Numbered from the stretch's first letter, positions 52,352-62,629 are shown. The stretch is 64,000 nt of DNA from Planomicrobium sp. CPCC 101079 (GCF_007859275.1 NZ_VOHC01000032.1:124001-188000); one strand, 5' to 3'. The notes: a model not told the origin generated them from the sequence alone. Made by a program: numbers and translations.

Positions 52352-53065
52352 TTACATTATGTTGAACTGATACATCACCGTGACAACACAACCTACCACT
52401 AATACGCCGGGCAATAAATTCGCTACTCGTATTTTTGTAATGCCCATCATATTCAAACCGATGGCCACAATCATAACACCGCCTGTAGCTGTCATTTCTT
52501 TTATAAACAAATCCAATGCTGCATCTGGAATAATCAAACTGATCTGGGTTGCAAATAATGCAATGAGTCCTTCGTAAACAAAAACGGGAACTGCAGATAA
52601 TAAGACACCTATGCCTAACGTTGACGCTAAAATGATGGAGATGAACCCGTCAATTATTCCTTTTGAAATTAAAACACCGTGTTCATTGCTCAAGCCGCTT
52701 TCCAGTGCTCCAATAATTCCCATTGCTCCCATGACATACATAAGTGTAGCCGTGATGAATCCTTGAGCAATGCTTCCTTTGCTTTCTTTAACCGCGAGTT
52801 TCCGTTCAATCCAATGGCCAAAGTCATTTAGCTTCTGATCCAAGTCTGCCCATTCGCCAAGAACTGCCCCTATAACCAAACTGATTATGACAACGACAAA
52901 ATTCCCGCTTTCAAATCCCATTTGCAATCCAAGAACTGTTACAGCCAAACCGATAGCATACATGACCGTTTCCCTTATCTTCTCTGGGATATTGCGCAAG
53001 GCTCTTCCAATTAACGTCCCTGCCACAATAAGTATGGCATTGATCAAAGTCCCCAAGAGAATCAT
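52352..53065 (-). CDS. DUF554 membrane protein
   Basis: A 237-residue polytopic membrane protein. The family signature GTLINAILIVAGTLIGRALR near the start and LVIGAVLGEWADLD are present, with six or more hydrophobic segments. The function is unknown; a transporter role has been proposed. It is 23 nt upstream of the mscS-like gene, and the two probably share a transcript beyond parB. Confidence 0.9.
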   Translation of the reverse strand: MILLGTLINAILIVAGTLIGRALRNIPEKIRETVMYAIGLAVTVLGLQMGFESGNFVVVIISLVIGAVLGEWADLDQKLNDFGHWIERKLAVKESKGSIAQGFITATLMYVMGAMGIIGALESGLSNEHGVLISKGIIDGFISIILASTLGIGVLLSAVPVFVYEGLIALFATQISLIIPDAALDLFIKEMTATGGVMIVAIGLNMMGITKIRVANLLPGVLVVGCVVTVMYQFNIM

Positions 53066-53141
53066 TACTTATCCCCTTTCTCAGACACTTCTGCTTTTCT
53101 CTTTATTGATCAATCGCCTTCGTTTTCCTTTCAAAAACAGA

Positions 53142-53170
53142 GCCTATTTTCCGGAGTGCGGAAAATAGGC
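53142..53170 (-). terminator. Terminator after parB
   Basis: A perfect 12-bp stem GCCTATTTTCCG/CGGAAAATAGGC with a 5-nt loop. The T-run beyond it on the minus strand is interrupted (TCTGTTTTTG). Confidence 0.7.
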
Positions 53171-53175
53171 ACTTG

Positions 53176-54015
53176 TCAATTCAGCAATTCTAAAATCCGT
53201 TCCAAGTCTTCTTCCGAGAAAAACTCAATTTCGATTTTCCCTTTGTTTTTAGACTTTTTAATTTGGACATTTGTTCCAAAACGGTCTCTTAATTCGGATT
53301 GTTTTTCCTCTATAAACAAGTCTTTTTTCTTTTCAATTGTTTCACGTGGAACATCTTCATTTAATCGTTGAACCAGATTTTCCAATTGACGAACATTCAA
53401 GTTTTCTTTAACGACTTTTTCGGCCGTCTCAGCAATCAGTTTTTTATGGCGTAAGCCAAGTAAAGTTCGTCCATGCCCCATTGATAACTTCTTATCAGAA
53501 ATCAGTTGGCGCACATTTTTAGGCAAAGCCAGCAATCGAACATGGTTGGCTATATGCGGCCGGCTTTTTCCTAACCGGAACGCCAATTGTTCTTGAGTCA
53601 GATTTAAAGCTTCCATTAATTTTTGATACGCTTCAGCTTCTTCAATCGGAGTCAAATCTTCTCGTTGAAGATTTTCCAATATGGCAAGTTCCATCATTTG
53701 CTGGTCATTCAAATCTTTTATGATGGCAGGAACTTCTTTCAATTTCGCTAGCTTAGCTGCGCGGAAGCGCCTTTCTCCTACTACCAATTCAAAATGTTTT
53801 CCTTTTTTGCGAACTACTACCGGCTGCAAGATTCCATGCTCTTTAATTGAGTCTGACAATTCTTGCAGTGCCGCGTTATCAAATATTTTTCGAGGCTGGA
53901 AAGGGTTTACGCGTAATTGCCCAATGCTGATTTTTGTAACGGCTTCTGCTTCTGTCTGCGTCAATGATTCACCAGGGAACAATGCGTTGATGCCTTTTCC
54001 TAATCCTTTAGCCAT
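53176..54015 (-). CDS. parB: Chromosome partitioning protein ParB (Spo0J)
   Basis: A 279-residue CTP-dependent DNA clamp that loads at parS and recruits SMC. The N-terminal KGLGKGINALFP is the ParA-interacting part; GERRFRAAKLAKLKEVPAII contains the GERRxRA CTP-binding box; the helix-turn-helix lies in LTQEQLAFRLGKSRPHIANH. The C-terminus dimerises. It overlaps parA by 8 nt. A parS site sits inside the gene (53338-53353), as in B. subtilis. Confidence 0.97.
   Translation of the reverse strand: MAKGLGKGINALFPGESLTQTEAEAVTKISIGQLRVNPFQPRKIFDNAALQELSDSIKEHGILQPVVVRKKGKHFELVVGERRFRAAKLAKLKEVPAIIKDLNDQQMMELAILENLQREDLTPIEEAEAYQKLMEALNLTQEQLAFRLGKSRPHIANHVRLLALPKNVRQLISDKKLSMGHGRTLLGLRHKKLIAETAEKVVKENLNVRQLENLVQRLNEDVPRETIEKKKDLFIEEKQSELRDRFGTNVQIKKSKNKGKIEIEFFSEEDLERILELLN
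53338..53353. promoter_or_regulatory. parS site inside parB
   Basis: TGTTTCACGTGGAACA matches the 16-bp parS palindrome with one difference from perfect symmetry. B. subtilis has its best known parS at the equivalent place in spo0J. Confidence 0.92.
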
Positions 54016-54769
54016 TCCGAATCACTTCCCTTGCCAAATCTAAGTAGACTTCTGCGCCTCTGGATTTTGGATCATAGATGATAATTGGTTCCCCGTGGCT
54101 TGGGGCTTCGCTTAACCGCACATTCCGTGGAATAACTGTCCGGTACACTTTATCTTGGAAGTATTTCTTTACTTCTTCGATTACTTGTAGACCCAGATTT
54201 GTACGTGCATCCAGCATTGTCAATAACACACCGTCTATCATTAAGTCGTGATTCAAGTGTTTTTGTACCAAGCGAACCGTGCTCAACAATTGACTCAACC
54301 CTTCCAATGCGTAGTACTCGCATTGAACCGGAATGATGATGGCGTCTGCTGCCGTCAGTGAGTTAATGGTTAATAACCCCAATGATGGCGGACAATCGAT
54401 GATAACATAATCATACAGGCCTTTTACTTCTGATAATGCGTTTTTCAGGCGAACTTCCCGGGAAATGGTGGAAACCAGTTCAATTTCTGCTCCTGCTAAG
54501 GAAATCGTAGCGGGCACGACATGCAAATTCTCTACTTTTGTTTCCATGATGGTATCTTTTATGTCGACATCATCAATTAAAACTTCGTAAATGCATTGAT
54601 TTACATCGCCTTTGTTCACCCCTACCCCACTCGTTGCATTTCCTTGGGGGTCTATATCTATTAAGAGAACTTTCTGGCCTAGATAAGCAAGGCAGGCACT
54701 CAAGTTCACTGAAGATGTTGTTTTTCCTACGCCGCCTTTTTGATTGGCGATCGCAATTGTTCTACCCAC
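54008..54769 (-). CDS. parA: Chromosome partitioning ATPase ParA (Soj)
   Basis: A 253-residue Walker-type ATPase. The deviant Walker A KGGVGKTT is at 11-18, with LIDIDPQGNATSG and DCPPSLGLL as the following motifs. Together with ParB it regulates origin segregation and DnaA activity. The start is a GTG without a strong Shine-Dalgarno. A near-perfect Noc-type site (54453-54466) lies within the gene. Confidence 0.97.
   Translation of the reverse strand: MGRTIAIANQKGGVGKTTSSVNLSACLAYLGQKVLLIDIDPQGNATSGVGVNKGDVNQCIYEVLIDDVDIKDTIMETKVENLHVVPATISLAGAEIELVSTISREVRLKNALSEVKGLYDYVIIDCPPSLGLLTINSLTAADAIIIPVQCEYYALEGLSQLLSTVRLVQKHLNHDLMIDGVLLTMLDARTNLGLQVIEEVKKYFQDKVYRTVIPRNVRLSEAPSHGEPIIIYDPKSRGAEVYLDLAREVIRNG
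54453..54466. promoter_or_regulatory. Candidate Noc-binding site inside parA
   Basis: ACTTCCCGGGAAAT differs at one position from the Noc consensus ATTTCCCGGGAAAT. Confidence 0.5.
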
Positions 54770-54894
54770 ACTTGCACCAACTTTCTTTTTTACTTCTATT
54801 ATTCTACTGCGGAAGCAGGATTTTTGCTATTTCTAATGGTGTCCATTTTCTATTGTATCAAAATTTTTCTTCTATTATAGTTACATTCCTATTA

Positions 54895-54928
54895 AAAAAG
54901 CTCTTTCCGTCACAGGAAAGAGCTTTTT
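54895..54928 (-). terminator. Terminator after noc
   Basis: A perfect 14-bp stem AAAAAGCTCTTTCC with loop GTCACA, directly before the noc stop codon on the minus strand reading. Confidence 0.88.
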
Positions 54929-54929
54929 A

Positions 54930-55796
54930 TTACTTTTTCTTCGGTATTTTCACTGTGATTTGGTAATAATCATCGTGTTCTTCTTCCTCGGTCGTTACAT
55001 CGATCCCGCTTTTAGCGACCATATGGAGCGATTCTTTGATTGTATTCATTGCTATTCTTAAATCACGGCTTACTGCTTTGCGTTTTGGTTTTGCTTTTTT
55101 TGGTTCTTCAGTCGCAAGTGCTTTTTCCACTTTTTCTTCAAGCTGCTTGACATTTAAGTTTTGCTCAACCGTTTCAGTAAATATTTTCTGTTGTAATTCA
55201 CTGTCTTTTAGTTGCAGCAGTGCCCGTGCGTGGCGTTCAGTAATTGTCCGGCTCAATAAGGCATTTTGTATTTCTTCCGGCAATTTAAGCAGCCGCAATT
55301 TATTGGCCACAGTCGATTGCCCTTTTCCGAGCCGTTGTGCTAGCGCTTCTTGCGTAATTTCATGGATTTCCAGCAAGTTTTGATAAGCCGTTGCTTCTTC
55401 AATCGCCGTCAGTTCTTCGCGCTGCAGATTTTCGATCAAGGCAATAGAAGCCGTTTCCCTATCGCTCAGTTCACGGACGATAGCAGGAACTTCCTCCCAG
55501 CCAAGCGAACGCATCGCACGAAACCGCCGTTCCCCTGCAATAATTTCATAGGAGCCTTCTTCATTTGATGACCGTACAACGATTGGTTGAATAACCCCAT
55601 GCATATGGATTGTCCGAGCCAACTCTTCTATTTTCTCTTCATCAAATACAGTTCTCGGTTGAAATTGGTTTGCACTTATTTTTTCTATTGGCAGTTTGAC
55701 GACTTCTTCCGAATGCTCTCTTACAATTTCTGCTGTACTTTCTGTTTCATCTTCTTTATCGCTGCCCCCAAAGAAACGGGAAAAAGGACTCTTCAA
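54930..55796 (-). CDS. noc: Nucleoid occlusion protein Noc
   Basis: A ParB-family CTPase that binds NBS sites and blocks FtsZ ring assembly over the nucleoid. The start [10 protein letters not shown] is the amphipathic membrane-targeting helix of Noc, which ParB lacks. The CTP box reads [20 protein letters not shown], and the helix-turn-helix [21 protein letters not shown] chose the TTG at 55796 because AAAGGGTGGTG lies upstream at good spacing and homologues begin at this lysine; a GTG at 55808 is possible. A parS site lies upstream. Confidence 0.94.
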   Translation of the reverse strand: MKSPFSRFFGGSDKEDETESTAEIVREHSEEVVKLPIEKISANQFQPRTVFDEEKIEELARTIHMHGVIQPIVVRSSNEEGSYEIIAGERRFRAMRSLGWEEVPAIVRELSDRETASIALIENLQREELTAIEEATAYQNLLEIHEITQEALAQRLGKGQSTVANKLRLLKLPEEIQNALLSRTITERHARALLQLKDSELQQKIFTETVEQNLNVKQLEEKVEKALATEEPKKAKPKRKAVSRDLRIAMNTIKESLHMVAKSGIDVTTEEEEHDDYYQITVKIPKKK

Positions 55797-55866
55797 CTCA
55801 AGCACCACCCTTTTAAAAGCTTACAACTATTCATTACATTTTATTTGCATCTTTTCTTCAAGTTAA

Positions 55867-55882
55867 TGTTTCACGTGGAACA
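55867..55882. promoter_or_regulatory. parS site upstream of noc
   Basis: TGTTTCACGTGGAACA, identical to the copy in parB, sits within a longer inverted repeat (arm AAGTTAATGTT, 55860-55889). ParB binding here could also affect noc transcription. Confidence 0.92.
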
Positions 55883-55920
55883 TTAACTTGAAATACAGAT
55901 GATTAAATTTTATCAAAACA

Positions 55921-56634
55921 TCAAATTATTGGCGTTTTGTTTGGAACCCCAGGTTTCCGCGGATATTTTTTCGGCGTTTCCTTATATTTTTTGAAAATTT
56001 GGATGTAACGCTCACTCTCTTCAACTGGCAAAGTAAATGAATGAATGCTTTCTGTTTTTACGCCAAGTTTTTGAAGAGCTTTTTCTGCGTCTTGAAGTTC
56101 ATCCGGAGCTGATGCTGCCTTCATAGCCGCAAACAATCCTCCGTTTTTAACCAATGGCACGCAAAGTTCCGCAAGAACAGAAAGCCGGGCTACAGCACGG
56201 GCAGTAACCAGATCGTAACTTTCCCGATGTTCAGACTGGCCAAAATCTTCTGCTCTTGCATGAACAAATTGCACACCGGATAATGCCAACTTTTCGCTTA
56301 AATGCGTTAAAAATTGGATGCGTTTGTTTAAAGAATCTACAATTGTTACTTTAATTTCCGGAAAACAAATTTTTAGCGGAATGCTTGGAAACCCTGCTCC
56401 TGCCCCCACATCACATACTTTTAACGGTTTGGTGAAGTCTATATAAAATGCAGCCGTAATTGAATCAAAAAAATGCTTCAAATAAACAGATGGCTGGTCT
56501 GTTATGGCAGTAAGGTTCATCTTCTCGTTCCACTCGACCAACTCTACATAGTACGTACGAAACTGAGCAAGTTGTGTTTCCGTCAACTGGATTCCTTTTT
56601 CACTGAGGGCATCTTTGAATTGTTGTTCGTTCAA
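55921..56634 (-). CDS. rsmG: 16S rRNA (guanine527-N7)-methyltransferase
   Basis: A 237-residue SAM-dependent methyltransferase (GidB). [19 protein letters not shown] is the SAM-binding loop; [19 protein letters not shown] and [14 protein letters not shown] are conserved. The start is TTG with GGAGG 9 nt upstream. Loss of this gene gives low-level streptomycin resistance in many bacteria. It follows mnmG, as usual. Confidence 0.96.
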   Translation of the reverse strand: MNEQQFKDALSEKGIQLTETQLAQFRTYYVELVEWNEKMNLTAITDQPSVYLKHFFDSITAAFYIDFTKPLKVCDVGAGAGFPSIPLKICFPEIKVTIVDSLNKRIQFLTHLSEKLALSGVQFVHARAEDFGQSEHRESYDLVTARAVARLSVLAELCVPLVKNGGLFAAMKAASAPDELQDAEKALQKLGVKTESIHSFTLPVEESERYIQIFKKYKETPKKYPRKPGVPNKTPII

Positions 56635-56678
56635 CCGCTTCTTCCTCCCTCTTCTTTTTAAATTATAATTCTATGTAA

Positions 56679-56706
56679 AAATGGGCTGGTATATGCCAGC
56701 CCATTT
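56679..56706 (-). terminator. Terminator after mnmG
   Basis: A perfect 11-bp stem AAATGGGCTGG/CCAGCCCATTT, loop of 6 nt, then a T-run on the minus strand. Confidence 0.85.
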
Positions 56707-56726
56707 ATTAAGTTCCGTAAAATTAT

Positions 56727-58613
56727 TTAAATAACTTTAGCGATTCTTCCTTGTTCAATATACACCAACAAGATGGAAATGTCAGCAGGATTTACGCCAG
56801 AGATCCGGGAAGCCTGTGCGATAGAAAGTGGTCTTACTTCTGTCAGCTTGACTCTCGCTTCTGTCGCTAAACCGGAAATCGCATGGTAATCGATGTTTTC
56901 CGGAATCTTTTTGTTTTCCATTTTCTTTAGCTTATCCACTTGTTGAAGCGATTTTTCGATATATCCTTCGTACTTGATCTGAATTTCCACTTGCTCTTTT
57001 ACTTCCGCTTCAAGCTCTACGTCTGAAGCAGTCAATTGAGCAATCATGTCATAATCCATTTCTGGGCGTTTTAACAAATCCGCTCCGCGAATGCCGTCTT
57101 TCAGTTCGCTGCCGCCTGCATCCCGGATCAATTGCTGGGTAACTTCATTTGGCTTGATCATGATGCCTCTTAAGCGTTTGATTTCTTCTTCAATCCGCTC
57201 TTTTTTCGCCAAGTATTTCGCATAACGCTCATCAGTAACCATGCCAATTTTATGGCCCAGTTCTGTTAAGCGCATATCGGCATTGTCGTGGCGCAGCAAT
57301 AAACGGTATTCGGCTCGTGACGTTAACAAGCGGTAAGGTTCGTTTGTCCCTTTCGTTACCAAATCATCGATTAACACACCAATGTAGGCATCCGAACGGC
57401 TCAGAATGACTTCCTCTTTGCCTAACACTTTCGCTGCGGCGTTGATTCCAGCCATCAAACCTTGTCCTGCTGCTTCTTCATAACCGGAAGTTCCATTGAT
57501 TTGGCCGGCAGTATAAAGATTTTCAACTTGTTTGGATTCAAGAGTCGGCCATAATTGCGTCGGTACGATGGAATCATACTCGATGGCATAGCCAGCACGC
57601 ATCATTTCCGCTTTTTCAAGTCCAGGAATCGATTCTAGCAACTGGCGCTGGACATGTTCAGGCAGGCTCGTTGAAAGGCCTTGTACGTAAACCTCACGCG
57701 TATTGCGTCCTTCCGGCTCCAGGAAGATCTGATGGCGCGGCTTATCGTTAAAACGCACCACTTTATCTTCAATCGACGGACAGTAACGTGGGCCTGTTCC
57801 TTTTATCATGCCTGAATACATTGGCGACAAATGCAGATTGTCATCAATGATTTGATGCGTTTTTTCGTTCGTATAAGTCAACCAGCAAGGCAGCTGATCC
57901 ATGATGAATTCAGTTGTTTCGTAACTGAACGCACGAGGCTCGTCGTCGCCAGGCTGAATTTCCGTTTTGCTGTAGTCGATCGAGTTGCTGTTGACGCGCG
58001 GCGGCGTCCCTGTTTTAAAGCGGACTGTTTCAAATCCGAGCTCTTCCAGGTTTTCAGCCAGCTTGATGGACGGCTGTTGGTTGTTCGGTCCGCTTGAATA
58101 GCGAAGATCGCCGATAATAATTTCTCCGCGGAGGAATGTACCAGTTGTGATGACTACGGATTTGGCGCGGTAAATGCCGCCAACTTGCGTGATCAATCCA
58201 GTGACCACACCGTCTTCAACGATCAATTTTTCAGCAATTCCTTGGTGAAGCGTCAAATTCGGCTGTTCTTCCATCAGGCGTTTCATTTCTTGCTGATAAA
58301 GCACTTTATCCGCTTGTGCACGAAGTGCGCGGACAGCTGGCCCTTTTGCTGTATTCAGCATTCTCATTTGAATGTGAGTTTTATCGATAACGCGTCCCAT
58401 GGCTCCGCCAAGCGCGTCAATTTCACGTACTACAATGCCTTTTGCGGGTCCGCCAATTGACGGATTACAAGGCATAAATGCGATCATATCCAGATTCATC
58501 GTCAAAACGAGCGTTTTTGCGCCCATTCGCGCTGATGCCAACGCAGCTTCTGCTCCAGCATGCCCAGCGCCAATAACGATGACATCGAACGTGCCTGCTT
58601 CGTATTGTGGCAT
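56727..58613 (-). CDS. mnmG: tRNA uridine-5-carboxymethylaminomethyl modification enzyme MnmG (GidA)
   Basis: FAD-dependent partner of MnmE that builds cmnm5 on U34 of tRNAs. The 628 residues begin with the dinucleotide motif [40 protein letters not shown] is the family signature; a second NAD-type region and the helical C-terminus ([18 protein letters not shown]) follow. It lies 22 nt after mnmE, forming an operon. Confidence 0.97.
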   Translation of the reverse strand: MPQYEAGTFDVIVIGAGHAGAEAALASARMGAKTLVLTMNLDMIAFMPCNPSIGGPAKGIVVREIDALGGAMGRVIDKTHIQMRMLNTAKGPAVRALRAQADKVLYQQEMKRLMEEQPNLTLHQGIAEKLIVEDGVVTGLITQVGGIYRAKSVVITTGTFLRGEIIIGDLRYSSGPNNQQPSIKLAENLEELGFETVRFKTGTPPRVNSNSIDYSKTEIQPGDDEPRAFSYETTEFIMDQLPCWLTYTNEKTHQIIDDNLHLSPMYSGMIKGTGPRYCPSIEDKVVRFNDKPRHQIFLEPEGRNTREVYVQGLSTSLPEHVQRQLLESIPGLEKAEMMRAGYAIEYDSIVPTQLWPTLESKQVENLYTAGQINGTSGYEEAAGQGLMAGINAAAKVLGKEEVILSRSDAYIGVLIDDLVTKGTNEPYRLLTSRAEYRLLLRHDNADMRLTELGHKIGMVTDERYAKYLAKKERIEEEIKRLRGIMIKPNEVTQQLIRDAGGSELKDGIRGADLLKRPEMDYDMIAQLTASDVELEAEVKEQVEIQIKYEGYIEKSLQQVDKLKKMENKKIPENIDYHAISGLATEARVKLTEVRPLSIAQASRISGVNPADISILLVYIEQGRIAKVI

Positions 58614-58635
58614 GTTCGTTCATTCCCTTCGAGTT

Positions 58636-60021
58636 TTATTTCCCTAAACAGAACTGAGAGAATAATTGGTTCAATAAGCCATCATCAGCCGTATCGCCGA
58701 TAATTTCCCCAAGAATTTCCCATGTTCGAGTAACATCAATTTGAATCATATCCACAGGCACGTCCATTTCTGCCGCGTCAATAGCGTCAGAAATCGTTTG
58801 ATGAGCCTGATGCAGCAAAGAAATATGGCGAGCATTCGAGACATACGTCATATCCCCTGCTTCAATTTCCCCTTCAAAAAACAATTCGGCAATCGACTCT
58901 TCAAGCTGATCGATGCCTTCTTCTTCAATTAATGAAGTTGTGACAAGCCGCTTGTTTCCAGCCAATTGCTGTACTTGGCCAAGATCAATTTTTTGCGGCA
59001 AATCGGTTTTATTGATGACAACAATATAATTCATATCCTTGACCGCTTCAAATAACAGCTCGTCTTCAGCCGTCAGCGTTTCGGAATAATTAAGTACATA
59101 GAGAATCAAGTCTGCTTCTTTCAGCACTTTTCTTGAACGTTCAACACCAATCCGTTCCACGATATCTTCTGTTTCACGGATGCCTGCAGTATCCACCAAA
59201 CGCAGAGGCACACCACGGACGTTGACGTATTCTTCTATTATATCACGGGTGGTTCCCGCTATTTCTGTAACAATGGCTTTATTTTCTTGGACTAAACTAT
59301 TTAATAGAGAAGATTTTCCGACATTCGGACGCCCGATGATGACCGTTGAAAGCCCTTCTCTTAAAATTTTTCCTTGTGAAGATGTCTGAAGCAGCCTGTC
59401 AATTTCAGAGCGCACCCACAATGATTTCTCGAGCATAACCGGACGCGTCATTTCTTCCACATCGTCGTATTCGGGATAGTCGATGTTCACTTCCATCTGT
59501 GCGATTGACTCCAGCAACGCCTGGCGCAGCGTGCCGATCAATTTCGACAGCCGGCCTTCCATCTGGCCAAGTGCGACGTCCATCGCACGGTCTGTTTTAG
59601 CACGGATTAAATCCATGACCGCTTCTGCCTGCGACAAGTCGATGCGCCCATTTAAAAACGCCCGTTTCGTAAATTCTCCTGGCTCTGCAAGTCTTGCACC
59701 GGCACGCAGCACAAGAGAAAGCACACGATTGACGGAAACGATTCCTCCATGGCAATTAATCTCGATCACGTCTTCGCGTGTGAAAGTCTTTGGACCTTTC
59801 ATGAACGACACCATGACTTCTTCTACTACTTCCTCCGTCCACGGATCTTGCAGATGCCCATAATGAATTGTATGCGTCGCTTGAGAAGCCAAACGTTTCC
59901 CGCTTGGCGCTTTAAACAATTTGTCTGCAATTTCAATTGCCTGTGGGCCGCTCAGCCGGACGATCGCTATGGCACCTTCACCGCTCGGTGTGGATATCGC
60001 AGCAATTGTATCGAATTCCAT
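58636..60021 (-). CDS. mnmE: tRNA modification GTPase MnmE (TrmE)
   Basis: A 461-residue GTPase that works with MnmG on U34. It has an N-terminal formyl-folate-binding domain ([20 protein letters not shown]), a helical domain, an inserted G domain with GRPNVGKSS (about 227-235), DTAGIRET and NKTD, and the C-terminal FCLGK with the essential cysteine. The ATG at 60021 has AGGAGG 7 nt upstream; the frame continues to 60054 without a better start. A 22-bp palindrome lies just upstream. Confidence 0.97.
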   Translation of the reverse strand: MEFDTIAAISTPSGEGAIAIVRLSGPQAIEIADKLFKAPSGKRLASQATHTIHYGHLQDPWTEEVVEEVMVSFMKGPKTFTREDVIEINCHGGIVSVNRVLSLVLRAGARLAEPGEFTKRAFLNGRIDLSQAEAVMDLIRAKTDRAMDVALGQMEGRLSKLIGTLRQALLESIAQMEVNIDYPEYDDVEEMTRPVMLEKSLWVRSEIDRLLQTSSQGKILREGLSTVIIGRPNVGKSSLLNSLVQENKAIVTEIAGTTRDIIEEYVNVRGVPLRLVDTAGIRETEDIVERIGVERSRKVLKEADLILYVLNYSETLTAEDELLFEAVKDMNYIVVINKTDLPQKIDLGQVQQLAGNKRLVTTSLIEEEGIDQLEESIAELFFEGEIEAGDMTYVSNARHISLLHQAHQTISDAIDAAEMDVPVDMIQIDVTRTWEILGEIIGDTADDGLLNQLFSQFCLGK

Positions 60022-60042
60022 GATGTTTCCTCCTTGATAAAA

Positions 60043-60064
60043 AGTTGTCCACATGTGGACAACT
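60043..60064. repeat. 22-bp perfect palindrome in the mnmE leader
   Basis: The arm AGTTGTCCACA is followed directly by its exact complement. Each half contains TTGTCCACA, one mismatch from a DnaA box. It could be a hairpin in the leader RNA or a protein site. Confidence 0.7.
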
Positions 60065-60367
60065 GATAAATGCCCGTGGCTTTCTAACGTATTACATTAG
60101 CATAAATGTGGAGAAACCGAAAGACATTGAGTTTCTTTTCCTATAACTTTTTGCGCGCTTAATAAAAATTATTTTGTTTCTGCGGCAAATTTTTTAAAGC
60201 TCTCTTTTTCAAATCGTTTGGAAGCGGCTCCTTCTAAAAAAACAGATGCAGTTTACTCCCTTCCCCAGATCAACACTTGTGCTGGTTCGAGTGAGGAACT
60301 ACAAGAACAAGCATTAAAAATCAGCTAAGTTTTCTATATAAGTAGAACTGATTATTTTATACTTCTC

Positions 60368-60410
60368 ATATTCCTCAAAAAGCACCGCTTTTTGAGGAAT
60401 ATTTTTATAG
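60368..60410 (+). terminator. Orphan terminator-like hairpin on the plus strand
   Basis: A perfect 16-bp stem ATATTCCTCAAAAAGC with loop ACC and T-rich tail TTTT on the plus strand. Both neighbouring genes are on the minus strand, so no known gene uses it. In the remaining 60065-60658 gap I see no coding frame with a ribosome binding site. Confidence 0.55.
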
Positions 60411-60439
60411 AAAGAGCTGAAAACAGATGACTTTTATAT

Positions 60440-60555
60440 TTATGTGACTTCCTTAGCGACGGCTGCGTCCACGGGCTAGGCGAAGCAAGAAGACAGGCGT
60501 TCTTCCTGGCTTCTTGCGGGAACCATGCCCAAAGCAGCCAAAGCGATTTATAAAG
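60440..60555. repeat. Diverged dispersed repeat, copy D
   Basis: GGCTGCGTCCACGGGCTAGG, CGAAGCAAGAAGACAGGCG and CTTCTTGCGGGAACC recall the blocks of the repeat at 3.1 and 33.5 kb. It is internally self-complementary (AAGAAG/CTTCTT). Confidence 0.45.
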
Positions 60556-60620
60556 CTTATTTCTCGCTAGTTCAACCTATATAAAACGTTTTATTAAATT
60601 TTAATTTTGCAAAAAAGCAC

Positions 60621-60656
60621 AAAAAAGCGACTTGCTTCAGAGCAAGTCGCTTTTTT
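60621..60656 (-). terminator. Terminator after jag
   Basis: A perfect 16-bp stem AAAAAAGCGACTTGCT with loop TCAG and T-runs on both strands, 3 nt beyond the jag stop. Confidence 0.92.
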
Positions 60657-60658
60657 CA

Positions 60659-61390
60659 TTATTTTAACGGTTCAATGACGAGATAACGATTTGGATCTTT
60701 TCCTTCTGAATATGTTTCGATATCGAGCCGCCGAGATAAAGCCTGGTGGATCACTTTACGCTCATACGATGGCATCGGTTCGAATTGAACACGCCCGCCA
60801 GTGCGGATTGCTTTATCCGCCATTCGGTCAGCCAGTTGCTCCAGCGTTTCTTGGCGGCGCTCCCGATAATTCTCAGCATCAAGTTCAATCATTATAAATT
60901 GATTTGAATATTTGTTCGCTACTAGTTGGGCCAATTGCTGAAGGGAGTTTAAGGTTTGCCCTCGCTTGCCGATCAGCATTGCCACTTTTTCGCTTTCCAA
61001 ATACAAACTGATGTTTTTGCCTTTTTGTTGATGGGAAATTTTCAAATCATTGATTTTCATGCCTTTGGCAATGGATTGAATATAATTTTTTGTTTCAAGA
61101 ATTGCTTGTTCTCTTGTGTCAGCTGGCGCTTCTTCTATTATCTCCACTTGAACTGTTTCTGTTTCAGTAACGTCCGGCACTGCTTGCACCTGCTCAGGAA
61201 CAATTTGCAGCTGTTCTTGAGCGTTTACTGTCACTTCTACTTCAGCTTCTTTCGAGCCAAATCCCAAAAAGCCCTTTTTTTCTGTTTGAATCACATTGAT
61301 GGTTACATCTTCTCGTTTAACTTGGAGTTTTTCTAATGCTGCAGATATCGCGCTTTCAACAGTTGGACCCGTTTGCGTGATCTGTTTCAC
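60659..61390 (-). CDS. jag: RNA-binding protein Jag (KhpB)
   Basis: A 243-residue protein with an N-terminal Jag domain (EKKGFLGFGSKEAEVEVTV), a KH domain carrying GKRGQTLNSLQQLAQLVANK (about 145-165) and an R3H domain with RRVQFEPMPSYERK-type sequence (GGRVQFEPMPSYERKVIHQ). It binds RNA and influences elongation and division in Firmicutes. It overlaps yidC by 4 nt in the rpmH-rnpA-yidC-jag operon. Confidence 0.95.
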   Translation of the reverse strand: MKQITQTGPTVESAISAALEKLQVKREDVTINVIQTEKKGFLGFGSKEAEVEVTVNAQEQLQIVPEQVQAVPDVTETETVQVEIIEEAPADTREQAILETKNYIQSIAKGMKINDLKISHQQKGKNISLYLESEKVAMLIGKRGQTLNSLQQLAQLVANKYSNQFIMIELDAENYRERRQETLEQLADRMADKAIRTGGRVQFEPMPSYERKVIHQALSRRLDIETYSEGKDPNRYLVIEPLK

Positions 61391-62226
61391 TTTTTAACCC
61401 CTCCTGCTTTGGTTTTAACAGGTTTCCCTGATTTTACTTGTACAGGTTGTCTTTTTACAGGTTGTTTTTTAACAGGTTCTGCTGCTGTTACTTCTTTTTT
61501 CTGCCATGGACGGTAAATCACTAAGTTTTGAATGAGAGATACGATATTCCCCACTACCCAGTAAAGCGTCAATGCTGATGGCAAGACCACACCGAAACCG
61601 ATGATCATGATTGGCATAAAATACATCATCACTTTCATTTGTGGGTTGTCCATCGCCGGGCCGGTACGCAAAACGACAAATTGCATAACCCCCGCAATGA
61701 TTGCCAGAATAATGCTTGGCTCAGCAAGCGGGAAAATAAGGAACGAGCCGAGGTCAATTGACGGCGTATTGTTCATCCGGCTGATTGCATGGTAAAAACC
61801 GATCAAAATCGGCATTTGTACCACTACTGGCAAACACCCAGCCATCGGGTTGACTCCTTTTTCTTTAAAGAGAGCCATCATTTCCTGCTGGTATTTCTGT
61901 TGCGTTACCGCATCTTTGGACGGGTATTTTTCTTTTAATGCTTTTAGAGCGGGTTGTGCTTCTTGCATGCTTTTCGAGCTGCGGGTCTGCTTGATCATCA
62001 ATGGCAGCAACACTAAACGAATGATGATCGTTACAGCGATGATAGCAAAGCCATAAGTTCCAAGAAGCCCTTTAAAGTACGTAATCGTAGCTACCAGCGG
62101 CCAAACGATATATTCATTCCAGAATCCCTCGCTTGAATCGCTTATCGGCTGGTTGTATTCGGTACAGCCGCTTAGCAGCAACGTTACTGCCACTAATGAA
62201 ACGAGCAATAATAATCGCTTATTCAA
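61387..62226 (-). CDS. yidC: Membrane protein insertase YidC (SpoIIIJ/OxaA type)
   Basis: Inserts membrane proteins with or without SecYEG. The lipoprotein signal ends at VTLLLSGC; five membrane segments and the cytoplasmic loop with MIKQTRSSKSMQEAQPALKA and NPMAGCLPVVVQMPIL follow, and the tail is lysine-rich. The start is uncertain: TTG at 62226 has GGGGGA 6-7 nt upstream, while ATG at 62244 lacks a good Shine-Dalgarno. Length is 279 residues from TTG. It sits between rnpA and jag. No MifM-type leader is visible. Confidence 0.94.
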   Translation of the reverse strand: MNKRLLLLVSLVAVTLLLSGCTEYNQPISDSSEGFWNEYIVWPLVATITYFKGLLGTYGFAIIAVTIIIRLVLLPLMIKQTRSSKSMQEAQPALKALKEKYPSKDAVTQQKYQQEMMALFKEKGVNPMAGCLPVVVQMPILIGFYHAISRMNNTPSIDLGSFLIFPLAEPSIILAIIAGVMQFVVLRTGPAMDNPQMKVMMYFMPIMIIGFGVVLPSALTLYWVVGNIVSLIQNLVIYRPWQKKEVTAAEPVKKQPVKRQPVQVKSGKPVKTKAGGVKK

Positions 62227-62287
62227 CCTTCTTCCCCCAAACATCTTTTCTATTACTTCTATACTAACATTCACTTTATGATGCCTG

Positions 62288-62629
62288 CTACTTCTTTGGC
62301 AAAGCACGCGCAATTTTCAATACGTGCTCCAAACTTTTCTTGCTTTCATGGAAATCCAAGGTGGCCGCCTGTTGCCGGGCGATGATAACGTAATCCGCAT
62401 TCGGAAGCAAATCATGTTCAAGTTCTAAAAATGTTTGCCGTATGTACCGTTTAATGCGATTTCGCGTAACTGCGTTTCCTACTTTTTTACTGACGGACAA
62501 GCCAATCCGAAACGCCGGCTGTTCGTTTTTCAAAACATATACGATAAACTGGCGGTTGGCGAACGACTTGCCTTTTTTAAAGACTGTCTGAAATTCTTTA
62601 TTCTTTTTGATCCGTTGGCTTTTGTTCAT
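62288..62629 (-). CDS. rnpA: Ribonuclease P protein component
   Basis: A 113-residue basic protein that assists RNase P RNA in 5' maturation of tRNAs. [20 protein letters not shown] and the RNR motif [20 protein letters not shown] are diagnostic. It lies 81 nt behind rpmH and before yidC. Confidence 0.97.
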   Translation of the reverse strand: MNKSQRIKKNKEFQTVFKKGKSFANRQFIVYVLKNEQPAFRIGLSVSKKVGNAVTRNRIKRYIRQTFLELEHDLLPNADYVIIARQQAATLDFHESKKSLEHVLKIARALPKK

